DNA from: Antilocapra americana
Lineage: Eukaryota; Chordata; Mammalia; Artiodactyla; Antilocapridae
Reading direction: 5' to 3'
DNA length: 64,000 bases
Assembly (NCBI GenBank): GCA_007570785.1
Contig: ML664161.1
Span: forward strand, 16,644,861 to 16,708,860
Shown here: positions 47,086 to 58,530 of the stretch, one piece after another
Numbering within the stretch: the first letter of the stretch is position 1
Layout: every line of letters starts with the position of its first letter
Notes under the pieces: model-generated
The model's database searches: none
What the model saw: the letters and a program-made list of their open reading frames with translations, nothing else
What the model was told of the DNA's origin: nothing
Made by a program: the position numbers and the translations under genes

Positions 47086-47137
47086 GAAAAAAGAGAGAAG
47101 GTGGAAAAAAGAGAGAAGGCAGAAAAAAGAGAGATGA
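47086..47137 (+). repeat. 18-bp tandem repeat, three copies
   Basis: 'gaaaaaagagagaaggtg', 'gaaaaaagagagaaggca' and 'gaaaaaagagagatga' follow one another at 47086-47103, 47104-47121 and 47122-47137. The unit derives from the L1 sequence next to the SINE insertion point. Confidence 0.9.
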
Positions 47138-47985
47138 CACAAACAGGCATATAAAAAGATATTCAACATCATATGTCATCAGGGAATTGCAAACTGAAAC
47201 AATACTGGTGTACCACCTCTAATTCCAAAACAGTGACAACAGCAAATGCTGGTACGGATATGGAGCATTGGACACTCATTCATTGCTGAAGGAAATGAAA
47301 AGTGGTATAGCACTTGGGAAGACAGTTTGGCAGTTTCTGACAAAGCTAAACAATGGTTGACTACATGGTCCAATAATTTCACCTGTAGATATTTACCCAA
47401 AGGAATTGAAAACTTAGGTCCACACAAAACCCTGCAAATCAATACTTACAGCAGTTTTATTCATATTTGCCCCAAACCTGAGATAACCAAATGTCCTTCA
47501 GTAAATGAACACAGAGATATAGCCATACAATGGATTATTTAGTGATTTAAAAAAATGAGCTATCAAGTCACCAAAAGAAACAGAGGAACTTTAAATGACT
47601 ATTACTAAGTGAAAGAAGTCAGTCTGAAAAGGCTACATCTACATGTTTCTAACTGTATCACATTTTGGAAAAGGTAAAACTATATAGATAGTAAAAATAT
47701 CAGTGGTTTCCAGGGATTTGGCAGGGGAAGAAGGATGATTAGCTGAAGCACAGGGGAAATATAAGGCAATGAAACTATTCTGCATGATACTATTAAGTTG
47801 GATACAGGATCTTATGTGTTTTTTAAAACCCATAGAACTGTACTGTGAGTTAAGCTGGATGCAAACTATGGGCTTTAGCTAATAATAATGTGTTAATATT
47901 AGTTCATTAGTTGTAACAAATGTACAACACTAAAGTAAGATGTTGATAATAGGGGAAACTATATGGGGGAGTTGGGAGTACTCAG
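47138..47985 (+). repeat. Ancient LINE-1: ORF2 end and 3' UTR
   Basis: 'aggcatataaaaagatattc', 'agtgacaacagcaaatgctg', 'agatatttacccaaaggaat', 'ctaagtgaaagaagtcagtc' and the 3' UTR 'gttgataataggggaaacta'. It is the same element as 42090-46027, with most of the ORF2 middle (RT) deleted between 46027 and 47138. Confidence 0.8.
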
Positions 47986-47989
47986 TAAG

Positions 47990-49190
47990 GCTTTAAATAC
48001 CTCTTCAAATACCACAATTTAAAGATCCAAATATATCTTATTCTTTCGGAGCAATTACCTCAAGGGGCAGTGTCCTTGATAGCTTTAACATCTGTAGGAT
48101 GACTCCTTTGAAGTGATGCCTTCAGAGCTCATTTACAAGTCGCATCACAGGCTTTTGTTGTTTTGCCTCACAAGTCCTCAGCTCACCTCTGGTTAGAGCT
48201 GCAGCTGCAGTGGACAGCTGCATGAAGGCTTAACAGGCACATGGTTGGCATCACATTTGAAGACTGAAAACTTTTCCTGCCTTTTCCAAACCTGCAGGAG
48301 TCCCATTCAGTCTCTCAGGAGGATAATCCAGAAATACAGAACACTGAACAACTTCTGCTGCGTTCAACTATTGGAAGTTAGAGGATAAATACCCCAGCCT
48401 CCTGTCCTTTGACTGGAAAATTCTTGGAAGTATTCTGTACATGTTTCACAATCCCAGTGTAATTGAGATCCCAATGCTCCCAACAGTGACCTTGAAAAAC
48501 ACTGTTACACTGTCTTCTTCTCTTCCCTGTTTTACTTTTACTACCCACTCTTTCCTGAATCTTGAGAGCATTGCCTAAATAAACTACCTGGACTCTGGTT
48601 CTTGACTCTGGCTCTGCTTGCAGGAGCAAGAAAAATAAAACACATATTATACGCATAATGAATCCAGGAAACAGAACAACTCTGGCCACATTTTAAAAGA
48701 TGTGTTAGTGAAACAAATCTGCAAATTGGTTAGAGAAAAGCTTCCTGAGAACACTGTTAAGCTACACTTTAACTGGTGTTTAAGAACAGAGAACTATAAA
48801 CACCTGAAAGAAGATACTGACTTACAACTACTGGCATTAGAAAAATCATCCTTTCCCCCTCACAGAACTAACAAGATCTTAATAATTGTGACCCATGGGC
48901 CATATATAAACCTACTGCATATCCTTCATAGCCCTTTCTTTCTCCAAGGTTTCACTGAAGAGATCTGGAGGATATTTGTCATATTTGTCATATCCTGAGA
49001 TTTGATCAGGCATTAAAGACAGAGCGTGGTATCTAAGGAATTAGAGTGAAGTGTGCCATGGATATGGCAAGAACAGCTTCAATCTGGGCAAGAAATTTTG
49101 CAGGCAGCCAAATTGCAACAGGCAGAGATAAAGATGGATAACAGAATATCTAACTATGATGGTTTAAAAATATCCTCCAGATATTCTTCA
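47990..49190. other. Unassigned sequence
   Basis: No recognised repeat. ORFs of about 100 codons on the minus strand (48378-48689) and plus strand (48702-48998) have no recognisable domain or context. Confidence 0.4.
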
Positions 49191-49194
49191 ACAC

Positions 49195-49600
49195 TCCTCC
49201 TACCAAAAGGGGAGGCTAGTTCTCTTTCACTTGAGTATGGGCCGGACTCAGTGACTCACCGCTGACTACAGGTTATGGCGGATACGCGCTTGTGTGACAC
49301 CTGGAATCAGGTCGTAGACCAGTATGGCGGCCCACTCTGTGTTCTCCCTCTTTCTCTCAAATCTAAACAAAAGTTTCTTGCTCTGTGGGAGGCCAGCTAC
49401 ATGTATTGAAGACACTCAAGCCAGCACCAGAGAGAGACCCATGTGACAGTGAACTGAGTCTCCCTTCTAATAAACACGTGAGGGAGCTATCTTGGTGAGT
49501 CTCCCTTCTAATAAACACGTGAGGGAGCTATCTTGGAAGGAGACCCTCTAGCCCCCATTAAACCTTTGGATGACAGGAGCTCTGCTCAAAATCTTGACTT
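49195..49600 (+). repeat. MaLR (MLT1-like) LTR
   Basis: 'gaggctagttctctttcact', 'cagcaccagagagagaccca', 'gagggagctatcttgg' and 'ccctctagcccccattaaac' match the middle of MLT1-type LTRs. It contains a 41-bp tandem duplication. Non-coding. Confidence 0.6.
49455..49536 (+). repeat. Perfect 41-bp tandem duplication
   Basis: 49455-49495 and 49496-49536 are identical, each starting 'tgagtctccctt' and ending 'gagctatcttgg'. It lies inside the LTR. With no differences, the duplication is much younger than the LTR. Confidence 0.95.
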
Positions 49601-49654
49601 TAAATTTCATAAGCAACTCTGAGCTAAACCAACAGCTAATCTACAAGCAATTCT

Positions 49655-50080
49655 GATTTTCTTGCCTTAAGAGATAAAGTTCAAACTCCTAAAAGGCACA
49701 CTGGGGCCTTCATCATCTGCTCTTTATTCCCTCCCCTCCTGGTTTTCTTCCTCATGCACCCTCTTTCTAGTCATACTATTCTGCTTTCCATCCTATCACT
49801 ATACCATTTTCTCTCATGACTAGCATATGCACTGTTCCCTTCTGTAGGTCTCTAATCATCTTGCTTTGGCTGACTCCATTTGGAAAACTCCTGCTTATTA
49901 TTTATACCTCAGCTCAAATGCTATCCTTTCTGTGAACATTTTTTTCTAATTTATTCAGGAAATTTTAAGGGATCTTTCTTCATGCTTTCAGGGATTCTTG
50001 TGTGCACCTCTTACTATACTCAATGCTAGCCAAATATCCATGCCCTTTCCTTTCCACTCATTAGTACAGGGACTGATGTG
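49655..50080 (+). repeat. L2 LINE 3' part
   Basis: 'agataaagttcaaactccta', 'acactggggccttcatcatc', 'ctcagctcaaatgctatcct' and 'ttctgtgaac' follow the order of the L2 3' region. Confidence 0.65.
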
Positions 50081-50182
50081 TACTTTCTTTTCTCTAAAAA
50101 AAAAATTTGAGTACCTTTTAGAGTATAAAGTAAATAAAGGTGTTCCATTACTGAATTTGGAAACTGAATGAATTACTACAGT

Positions 50183-50516
50183 ATTAGGGAACTCTTGGCA
50201 TTCAAACAACAAATATAGTTCGGTTCAGTCGCTCAGTCGCATCTGACTCCTTGTGACCCCATGAACTGCAGCATGCCAGGCCTCCCTGTCCATCACCAAC
50301 TCCCGGAGTCCACTCAAACCCATGCCCATCGAGTTGGTGATGCCATCCAGCCATCTCATCCTCTGTCGTCCCCTTCTCCTCCTGCCCCCAACCCTTCCCA
50401 GCATCAGGGTCTTTTCCAACAACTCAACTCTTCACATGAGGTGGCCAAAGAATTGGAGTTTCAGCTTCAACATCAGAAGACATTAGGGAACTCTTGGCAT
50501 TTAAACAACAAATATA
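50183..50516. repeat. 35-bp direct repeats flanking a BovB
   Basis: 50183-50217 and 50482-50516 match at 34 of 35 positions (one C/T difference), starting 'attagggaactcttggcatt'. They behave as an exceptionally long TSD around the BovB at 50218-50481. Confidence 0.93.
50218..50481 (-). mobile_element. BovB LINE 3' end
   Basis: Antisense, about 260 bp, from 'cggttcagtcgctcagtcgc' to 'gtttcagcttcaacatcag'. The minus-strand frame 50225-50422 is still open. Sharp edges are set by the 35-bp flanking repeat. Confidence 0.93.
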
Positions 50517-50569
50517 AGAAAGTAGTAAATCTAACTCAATTCTTTACCATGAGTTCATATTCAGTAAGC

Positions 50570-50760
50570 ATGTATGAGCACTACCTGTGTGCAATGCAAA
50601 ATGCTTTGTGTTGCTCTCTGCATTAGCTTTTTAAATCTTCACAATAATCTGTGGAAAGACATAGGTTTTATTATTCCCACTTAGCTTACAGTTTAGATAG
50701 AACCAGAACTCAAACCCAGATTTCATATCTCTGATCTGAGAATTCTCCCTCCATATTTCC
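50570..50760 (-). repeat. MIR SINE, antisense
   Basis: 'tatgagcactacctgtgtgc', 'aatcttcacaataatctgtg' and 'agaaccagaactcaaaccca' are the complement of MIR. Confidence 0.65.
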
Positions 50761-50764
50761 ACAG

Positions 50765-51349
50765 CCTTACTTTAGTAATAATAATAACCATATCAGAGAA
50801 AATTCTTTAAGGATTTATAAGGATAAATTGAGGCCATGTCCTACTATGTTCCAGAAGAATATTTTTCAGCGTTTTTTTTTTTTTCTAAATAAACATTTCA
50901 ATGAATACTTCATGCAAAGCAGAGTTAATAAACACTCATGTCCTGACCAAACATTTTTTTTTCTTTTGTTGTGGGATCTTGAGCTGTAAAGTCAAGAGAC
51001 ATGAAAAAAAAAACCAAAAAAACCCCAGCAAAACATTTTATGACAACCATGCTGGTGAGCCAGTAACTCAAAGAAAGGTAACTATTAGGATGATCAGAAA
51101 GGATTCTCAGCCCTAATGAAAGGTTTTGCTTGGGGAAGCTCTTGGTGGTAGTTATTCACACAAATTATTTCTCATGAGCCCATGGTGGATTGACTAGACC
51201 AATTTTCAATTAAACTGCAGTACTTTCTGAGTGGTAGGAGAATGAAAGACATTTTTAAAAGAGAGCAGTTTCCTATCTAATAAATAACTACCTGCAGTGG
51301 CATATAATTTGATAGTAGTTATGGCATTGTACATCAAAGAAGTAAACTG
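50765..51349. other. Unassigned sequence
   Basis: T- and A-runs at 50873-50884 and 51004-51024. Nothing else recognised. Confidence 0.4.
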
Positions 51350-51880
51350 CAGCGTACGAAGTTAACCAATTCTCAGTGCGGATGTTGCCAGCTTTTTCTT
51401 TCCTGGCAGCATCAAGTAGTGGCAGATCATGGAAAGAACACTACTTCAGCTGTTGATTCTATATTCGATTGCAGACACATCTAAAATAAGGCTAGTCACC
51501 TGCTGACTTAAAACAGATAACCAATTCTTTTTTCCAGCAAAAAATGCAGTTTGGGGTCTGCAACCACTGTGAGCCACAAGCAAATCCCTGCACAGTAGAG
51601 TGAGGAGAACTCTTTTTAAAGAGGGGAAAAGGAAATTTGGAAGGCAGCAGTAAACAACTCCTCTACTGGAAGAATTGAGAGCTCAAAGTATAGCGGCTTT
51701 TCATTGGCCAAACTATGACAATCTCTCATTGGCTGAGCTTTTGGCAAGCAAGAAGTAGAAGTATTTCTTCTTCCCGTTCAGCTCTTGTATTGTGTAGGAC
51801 ATGAGAGCTCCTCCTTCCGACTCCCTGACTTTAATTAAAGTTTCTGTTTATTTTCACACACCTTAGCAAGAATTATGAGC
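51350..51880 (+). repeat. Possible LTR or promoter-like block
   Basis: Two closely spaced 'cattggc' boxes (51701-51707 and 51727-51733; CCAAT boxes on the minus strand) are followed by a pyrimidine-rich stretch with 'ctccttccgactccctgact' and an AATTAAA-like signal at 51833-51839. This arrangement (CCAAT region, leader, poly(A) signal) is what an ERV LTR shows. I do not recognise the family and see no second LTR or internal region. Could also be unique sequence. Confidence 0.35.
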
Positions 51881-52196
51881 AGGGTCTTTGTTTTGGTTTT
51901 CTGTACATTTAAGTGTATTAGCATGTTATGGTAGACATTAATGTGTAATTTCATAACAGAATCATAGCCAAGTTCACTGTGAGAATAACTGACAATCATA
52001 GTAGGTGTTTTCAGAGCTTACTTTGTGTGCATACCTTGAATGGAATGTAATGCATCATAATAATGTATTGATATAATTATTTTAAAAATTTCTGATATGA
52101 TTTTCTTGAGGGCAGAGACTATGGTTTTTTGTTTTCTTAATGTTTGAGTGTATGAATGAAATAACAGAATATGCGTCATAACATTTTTAATCAAGT
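51881..52196. other. Unassigned AT-rich sequence
   Basis: Nothing recognised. Confidence 0.4.
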
Positions 52197-54082
52197 AAAA
52201 GAAAAGAAATGTAAAAAGGCAAAATGGTTGTCTGAGGTGGCCTTACAAATAGCCGTGAAAAGAAGAGAACTGAAAGGCAAAGGAGAAAAGGAAAGAGGTA
52301 CTCATTTGAATGCAGAGTTCCAAAGAATAGCAAGGAGAGATAAAAAAAGCCTTCCTCAATGATCAGTGCAAAGAAATAGAGGAAAACAATAGAATGGGAA
52401 AGATTAGAGATCTCTTCAAGAAAATTAGAGATACCAAGGGAACATTTCATGCAAAGATGGGCTCAATAAAGGACAGAAATGGTATGGACCTAACAGAAGC
52501 AGAAGTTATTAAGAATAGATGGCAAGAATACACAGAAGAACTATACAAAAAAGATCTTCATTACCCAGTGACCATGATGGTGTGATCATGCACCTAGAGC
52601 CAGACATCCTGGAATGTGAAGTCAAGTGGGCCTTAGAAAGCATCACCACGAACAAAGCTAGTGGAAGTGATGGAATTCCAGTTGAGCTATTTCAAATCCT
52701 AAAAGATGATGCTGTGAAAGTGTTGCACTCAATATGTCAGCAAATTTGGAAAACTCAGCAATGTCCACAGGACTGGAAAAGGTCAGTTTTTACTCCAATC
52801 CCTAAGAAAGGCAATGCCAAAGAATGCTCAAACTACCACACAATTGCACTCATCTCACATGCCAGCAAAGTAATGCTCAAAATTTTCAAAGTGAGGCTTC
52901 AACAGCACATGAACTATGAACTTCCAGTTGTTCAAGCTGGGTTTAGAAAAGGTCGAAGAACCAGAGATCAAATTGCCAACATCCACTGGATTATCAAAAA
53001 AACAACAGAGTTCCAGAAAAATATCTATTTCTGCTTTATTGACTACGCCAAAGCCTTTGACTGTGTGGATCACAAGAAACTGTGGAAAATTTAAAAAAGG
53101 ATGGGAATACAAGACCACCTGACCTGTCTCTTGAGAAATCTGTATGCCAGTCAGAAAGCAACAGTTAGAACTGGACATGGAACAACAGACTGGTTCCAAA
53201 TTGGGAAAGGAATACGTCAAAGCTGTATATTGTCACCCTGCTTATTTAACTTATATGCAGAGTACATCAAGAGAAACACTAGGCTGGAAGAAGCACAAGC
53301 TGGAATCAAGTTTGTGGAGAGAAATATCAATAACCTCAGATATGCAGATGATACCACCCTTACGGCCAGCAAGTGAAGAACTAAAGAGCCTCTTGATGAA
53401 AGTGAATGAAAAAGCTGGCTTAAAACCCAACGTTTAGAAAACAAAGATCATGGCATCTGGTCCCATCACTTGAAGGCAAATGGGGAAACAGTGCAGACAG
53501 TGAGGGACTTTATTTTCTTGGGCTCCAGAATCACTGCAGATGGTGAGCTTGCTACTTGGAAGAAAAGTTATGACCAACCTAGATGGCATATTAAAAAGCA
53601 GAGACATTACTTTGCCTACAAAGGTCCATCTAGTCAAAGCTGTGCTTTTTTCTGGTAGTCATGTATGGATGTGATAGTTGGACTGTAAAGAAAGCTGAGC
53701 AACAAAGAATTGATGCCTTTGAACTATGGTGTTGGAGAAGACTCTTGAGAGTCCCTTGGACTGCAAGGAGATCCAACCAGTCAACCCTAAAGGAGATCAG
53801 TCCTGAATAATCATTGGAAGGACTGATGCTGAAGCTGAAAATCCAATACTTTGGCCACCTAATATGAAGAACTGACTCATTGGAAAAGACCCTGATACTG
53901 GGAAAGATTGAAGGAGGAAGGAGAAGGGGACGACAGAGGATGAGATGTTTGGATGGCATCACTGACTCAATGGACATGAGTTTGAGTAAACTCCGGGAGT
54001 TGGTGATGGACAGGGAGACCTGGCGTGCTGCAGTCCATGGGGTCTCAAAGAGTTGTGCATGACTGAGCAACTGAACTGAAAT
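52197..54082 (+). mobile_element. BovB LINE, 5'-truncated
   Basis: Sense BovB of about 1.9 kb, from the linker ('gcaaaatggttgtctgaggt') through the RT to the tail 'gactgagcaactgaactgaa'. TSD not evident. Confidence 0.92.
52203..54060 (+). pseudogene. BovB reverse transcriptase pseudogene
   Basis: The longest RT frame among the BovB copies here is 52519-53094. It contains 'LEPDILECEVKWALESI', 'GIPVELFQILKDDAVKVLHS', 'KECSNYHTIALISHASKVML' and 'VVQAGFRKGRRTRDQIA', with the RT aspartate motif 'FCFIDYAKAFDCVDHKKLW'. The frame stops at 53092-53094 (TAA) and resumes at 53101-53376 with 'RYADDTTL' (catalytic YADD). Later frames are shifted and 3' coding is reduced by deletions near 53545. Inactive. 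Confidence 0.9.
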
Positions 54083-54149
54083 GAATCATATCCAAATGCT
54101 ACCATTATTTATAATAAAAGAATTTCATTTATTACAGTGATATCACAGT

Positions 54150-54585
54150 TGTTTTCACCTGTCAAAGAAAAAAACATTTGATAATACATTGTGATGATAA
54201 GAATGTGGGGAAACAGATACTCTCACATGGTGATATTGGAATTGTAAACTGTTCTTATGGAGGAAGATTTAGCAATACTCATCAAGATTAAAAAGGATAT
54301 AATGTTTAATCTAGCAATTCCACTTCTCAGAATTTATCCTACACAAAGGGGGAACTGTCATCTATTTATGTACTGATAAGGAGTGATCTATAGTACATAT
54401 TGTTAAGTGAAAAAACAGCAAGGTGCCAAATAGGATATAACGGTATGCTTTTGAGTATAAAATATATTTGGACCAGAATGTGGAAAGAAACTGAATGACT
54501 GGAAGACACCGTTGGTAAGGAGATTTTTCACTATTTACCATTTTTATACTCTATATTTTTAACTATATGAAAATACTGCTTTTTT
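54150..54585 (+). repeat. Old LINE-1 3' UTR
   Basis: 'gataagaatgtggggaaaca', 'ttaatctagcaattccactt', 'tgttaagtgaaaaaacagca' and a 'ttttatactctatattttta' end, as in old L1M 3' UTRs. Confidence 0.7.
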
Positions 54586-55002
54586 GATAAATATTTATTG
54601 TATAGATTTATTTTATTACATTTAATTTATTAAATACATTTTCAAATATAAATATTAATATCCTATATAGATGAAAATGTTTAAACATAGATTTTTGTAT
54701 TAGTTCACAGCTAATGAAGTTTGTAAGGGTAAGAGTTGAAATAATAATTATAGAATAAATGTATTTTTTAGCAGGATTATTTTATGAACACAGATCCCCC
54801 ACTTTCCTCCTTAAATTCCTATTTAGAAAGCTTTTCAAAAATGTATACAAGTGAGGAACTGTTTTTTAGCAACCTTGGCATCAAGGCCAAGTATCATCTA
54901 TTGAATACTTATTTGACACTTGGAGAAATATGTATCAGGGAAAATGCTGATTTGATGAAGAGAAAAAAGTAGGAGATCCATGGTGCTGTTCTAGGTAACT
55001 AA
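54586..55002. other. Unassigned AT-rich sequence
   Basis: Nothing recognised. Confidence 0.4.
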
Positions 55003-55302
55003 GTAAGTCAATCCTAAAGGAAGTCAACCTTGAGTATCCATTGGAAGGACTGATGCTAAAGCTGAAGCTCCAATACTTTGGCCACCTGATGCAAAGAGCC
55101 GACTCACTGGAAAAGACCCTGATGCTGGGAAAGATTGAGGACAGGAGGAGAAGGGAGTGACAGAGGATGGGATGGCTGGATGGCATTATCAACTCAATGG
55201 ACATGAGTTTAAGCAAACTCCGGGAGATAGTGAAGGACAGGGAAGACTGGCATCCTGCAGTGCATGGGGTCACAGAGTCGGACATAGCTGAGTGACTGAA
55301 CA
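55003..55302 (+). mobile_element. BovB LINE 3' end
   Basis: Sense BovB of about 300 bp: 'agtcaatcctaaaggaagtc', 'ctccaatactttggccacct', 'gggatggctggatggcatta' and 'agctgagtgactgaacagca'. Confidence 0.9.
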
Positions 55303-55304
55303 GC

Positions 55305-57129
55305 AAACAAGTATGTCATTCCCATAATATAGCTAAATGAGAGACAAAGGTTTTCTGATCTGTATCTGGATAGCAAGCATAGTCTGAGGGACTCTTTGGA
55401 CTTTTTCTCAGCTCCCTCTCATATTCACAGATTGGCTTAGGAGTAACATACTGACCACCTGGAAAGGACGCAACCTGGATCCAGATAGAAACAATCACTT
55501 GAAAGAGATCCTGTATGTGGGGCCTCTCCTTAGAAATTCTGTCCATGTTATATTTAATAGATAGGAAGCTCCCAGCAAAGGTCATGCCTTTGGTTTCTTT
55601 TGTTGTCTAAACTGGTCTGATGTCAATATTTCCATATTTAAAATTTTATGCTATTGATCTGAAACTAAAAGCCTAATTTATGAATTAAATTTAACTTCTA
55701 TTTGACTATAAAAGCACAACACATGCAGAATTTTCTATTGTGGAACAGTAAATAAGGAAAATCATAAGATTTGAAGAATTCTACAGCTCCACATATTACT
55801 GAAAACTTGGAGGAGCAGGCTGCCTCTGCAACTGTGGATTTATTGAAAGAAGCGCGTGTGATCATTCATCTGTCTGCTGTCAGCTTCATCACATCCTTTT
55901 ATGTTTTGCTCAATATTGCAGAGGAGAGAAGCCTAAAAACTACATTTTGCACACTGTCTTGCCAGTGTGGTTCTTCTGGTTAGGTTCTATCAATGGGAAG
56001 CACTGCAAGAGATTAGACTAAGAAGGCAAGAGAAAAAGAAGTCATTTCTTCCCATTTTAGGTTTTAGTGGCTCTGCTAGCAGTGATGGCTGCATGGGGTG
56101 AACTAGGCTCCTAGGTTCTTCTCAGATAATGGGATCTAGTGGCCATGGCAGGAGGGAGTGCTCTGTCATCTCCATCAGCACAGAGCCCAGTCTGATGATT
56201 CTAGCAGCAATAGTGACAAAAGCTACTGCAGCGCCAGTGGAAATGTGAGTTCCACACTTCCTGCAGTGGTGGTTAGCAGCTGTGGCTTCAAAGTCAGTGC
56301 CAGGTGCTCAGTAGCCTTAGTGATGAAGTTCTTCTGGGCATTGCCTGCCACCATTTTCCTTTTCCTTCAGCTTCAATGGGTAGTAACTTCTTGCAGTTAT
56401 CAGTATCTCCCCCCCTTTACTTTAGATTTCCTATTTATAACCAATGTCCTATATTACATTTCCACTGATTGAAAAATCTAGCATGGCTTTTGTTCCTCAA
56501 TGACTTACACAAAACAGAAGAATATTTAGGAGATTCATGATTTATGAATTCAAGGAGACTTAAGAGAATGTTGACTTTTGAAATCAGATTATGATGTCAT
56601 AACAAAAAGAGACATGTAAGATAAAGAAGTGCTCCATGGAGATGAAAAACAATGTTGTGCTATTTTAAACCACCAAGGATACCCAGCAGCAAGCAAGACA
56701 GGGCACCAACTCATTATTCAGACAATTGATAAAGGCAGAGAACCAAGCATTTATTTTTCCTTTCCTATACGAACTGTGTCAGGGTACCCAAATACTTACT
56801 TATTAAAGGAAAATTCTTCTTTAATCAAAGAATCACAGCTAATAAATGTAAAACAAATAATAGAATTACAAAATCACCTTCTTGCAATACCTAATGGAAT
56901 AATAGATCTAAGTAACAATCAACAGTGGCTGCTATAACCATTAGGTGAATGGTTAATGGAAAATTATAATAGATGGATTTGAGATGACACCATCTGAGCC
57001 CTATAATTAATGTCATCAAAAGTAGACCACACAGTTATTACGTGTCACATGATGTAAATTAGTAGGAATTACACAACATCACCTATTAAATACCCCCGAA
57101 AAAAGGATTTGACATAATTAAGCCTGAAT
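55305..57129. other. Unassigned sequence, possibly old LTR-derived in part
   Basis: No firm repeat or gene call. A 104-codon ORF at 56158-56472 is Ser-rich at its start and hydrophobic at its end, without a recognised domain. A 102-codon ORF lies at 56629-56937. There are no splice-linked exons or promoter that I can point to. Confidence 0.35.
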
Positions 57130-57137
57130 ATACAAGT

Positions 57138-57349
57138 ACTGAGGCTTCCCTGGTGGCTTAACAGCAAACAATCTGCCTGTAAATACAAGAGATGGGGGTT
57201 TGATCCCTGGGTCAGGAAGATCCCCTGGAGAAGGAAATGGCAACCCACTCCAATATTCTTGCCTGGGAAATCCCAGTGACAGAAGAGCTTGGTGGGTTAC
57301 AATTAATGGGGTCACAAGAGTCTAACACAATTTAGTGATTAAACAACAA
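57138..57349 (+). mobile_element. Bov-tA SINE
   Basis: Sense Bov-tA: 'gaggcttccctggtggctta', 'gtttgatccctgggtcagga', 'caacccactccaatattctt' and 'cacaatttagtgattaaac'. TSD 'atacaagt' at 57130-57137 and, directly after the tail, about 57349-57356. Confidence 0.9.
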
Positions 57350-57356
57350 TACAAGT

Positions 57357-57880
57357 TCTAGTTTTAAGGAAAAAAAGGAACAAGGAGAATATGTTAATTT
57401 ATACTGCAAGATACAATCAGCCAAATCCAGAGTGTGGGAGATTCTACAGTTTTTCCCCCCAAATAAACATATATATATATTTTTTTAAAAAGGGGAGAGT
57501 ACATTGATATTCATTAAAAGACAGCTTTTGAGATAGCTGAGGGAAATTAAGCATAGACAGAGTATTACATAATATTAAGAAATTGTTAACTGTGTTGGAT
57601 GTCATATGTTGCTTTATGTGTGTATGTGTGTGTTAAAAAAATCCCTTTCAGTTAAAAATATGAAGTGTTTATGGGATAAATGATATAATGCTGGAGATGT
57701 ACTTAAAAAATTTCCACCATTTTCTTTCCATTAAAGAATAAAAAATGTTGGGGTGGGTATGAATGAAATAAGAATGTCACACTGATTATAATTGTTGTAC
57801 CTATGTGATAGACACTTGGAGGCTCATTACATATTTTTGTATGAAAAGTTTCTAATAAACAGTTTAAAACAATTTTCTTT
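57357..57880. other. Unassigned sequence, probably an old repeat 3' end
   Basis: The order 'gggataaatgatataatg', 'ggggtgggtatgaatgaaat', 'ggctcattacatatttttgt' and 'aataaacagtttaaaa' recalls the 3' end of an old interspersed repeat. I cannot name it. An (AT)n run lies at 57469-57480. Confidence 0.35.
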
Positions 57881-58334
57881 ATGAAATACTTTTAAAACCC
57901 AGAGACTCATGATCGCTTATTTGTTTTACATTGTCAACTAACAACTAATTTCTACATTTTATAAAATATTTTAAACCACTGAAAATATCGAGACTCCTTA
58001 TCCCAATTTGTTTGACTTTCAAGTTTAAGCTGAGAAGTCCTTCACTGCTCCAAACACACATCATGATAAAGAGAACATTTAAACTCATAAAGAGAACATT
58101 AAAAGATATAGTAGCATTAAAACAAGATAAACACCTCAATAGACAAGAAGTGGAACACAAAGAGTAATATGAGAGAGGCTGAAGCAGGCCTTTTGGAATT
58201 CGAGTTGTTTACACTAAGGATACAAAGACAAACATTTGTTTACCAGACTGCCACTTGTATACGACAATGAGCTGCTCTAAGAGAGGGCCTCATTTATGTT
58301 CATCTTAATATGCCTAGAAAAGTGCCTAGAACAC
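57881..58334. other. Unassigned sequence
   Basis: Nothing recognised. Confidence 0.4.
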
Positions 58335-58530
58335 AGGGTGCTCAGGGCTGGTGCACTGGGATGACCCAGAAGGATGGAATGGGGAGGGAGGTGGAGGGGG
58401 GCTTACGATGGGGAACACATGTACACCCATGGCTAATTCATGTCAGTGTATGGCAAAACCACTACAATATTGTAAAGTAATTAGCCTCCAGTTAAAATAA
58501 ATAAATTTAAAAAAATAATAAAAGGAATGT
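58335..58530 (+). repeat. Ruminant LINE-1 3' end, diverged subfamily
   Basis: 'gggctggtgcactgggatga', a G-rich run at 58381-58400, 'gaacacatgtacacccatgg' and 'tcagtgtatggcaaaaccac', ending in an A-rich tail. It is related to, but distinct from, the L1 3' ends at 23452, 32667 and 59143. Confidence 0.7.

Noticed and set aside
48378..48998. Two ORFs of about 100 codons, divergently arranged
   Set aside because: No recognisable domain, Kozak context or linked exons. Length is within what chance gives in 64 kb.
50183..50516. CRISPR-like repeat-spacer pair (35-bp repeats with 264-base spacer)
   Set aside because: Only two repeats, in a mammalian genome, with a BovB between them; target-site duplication explains it.
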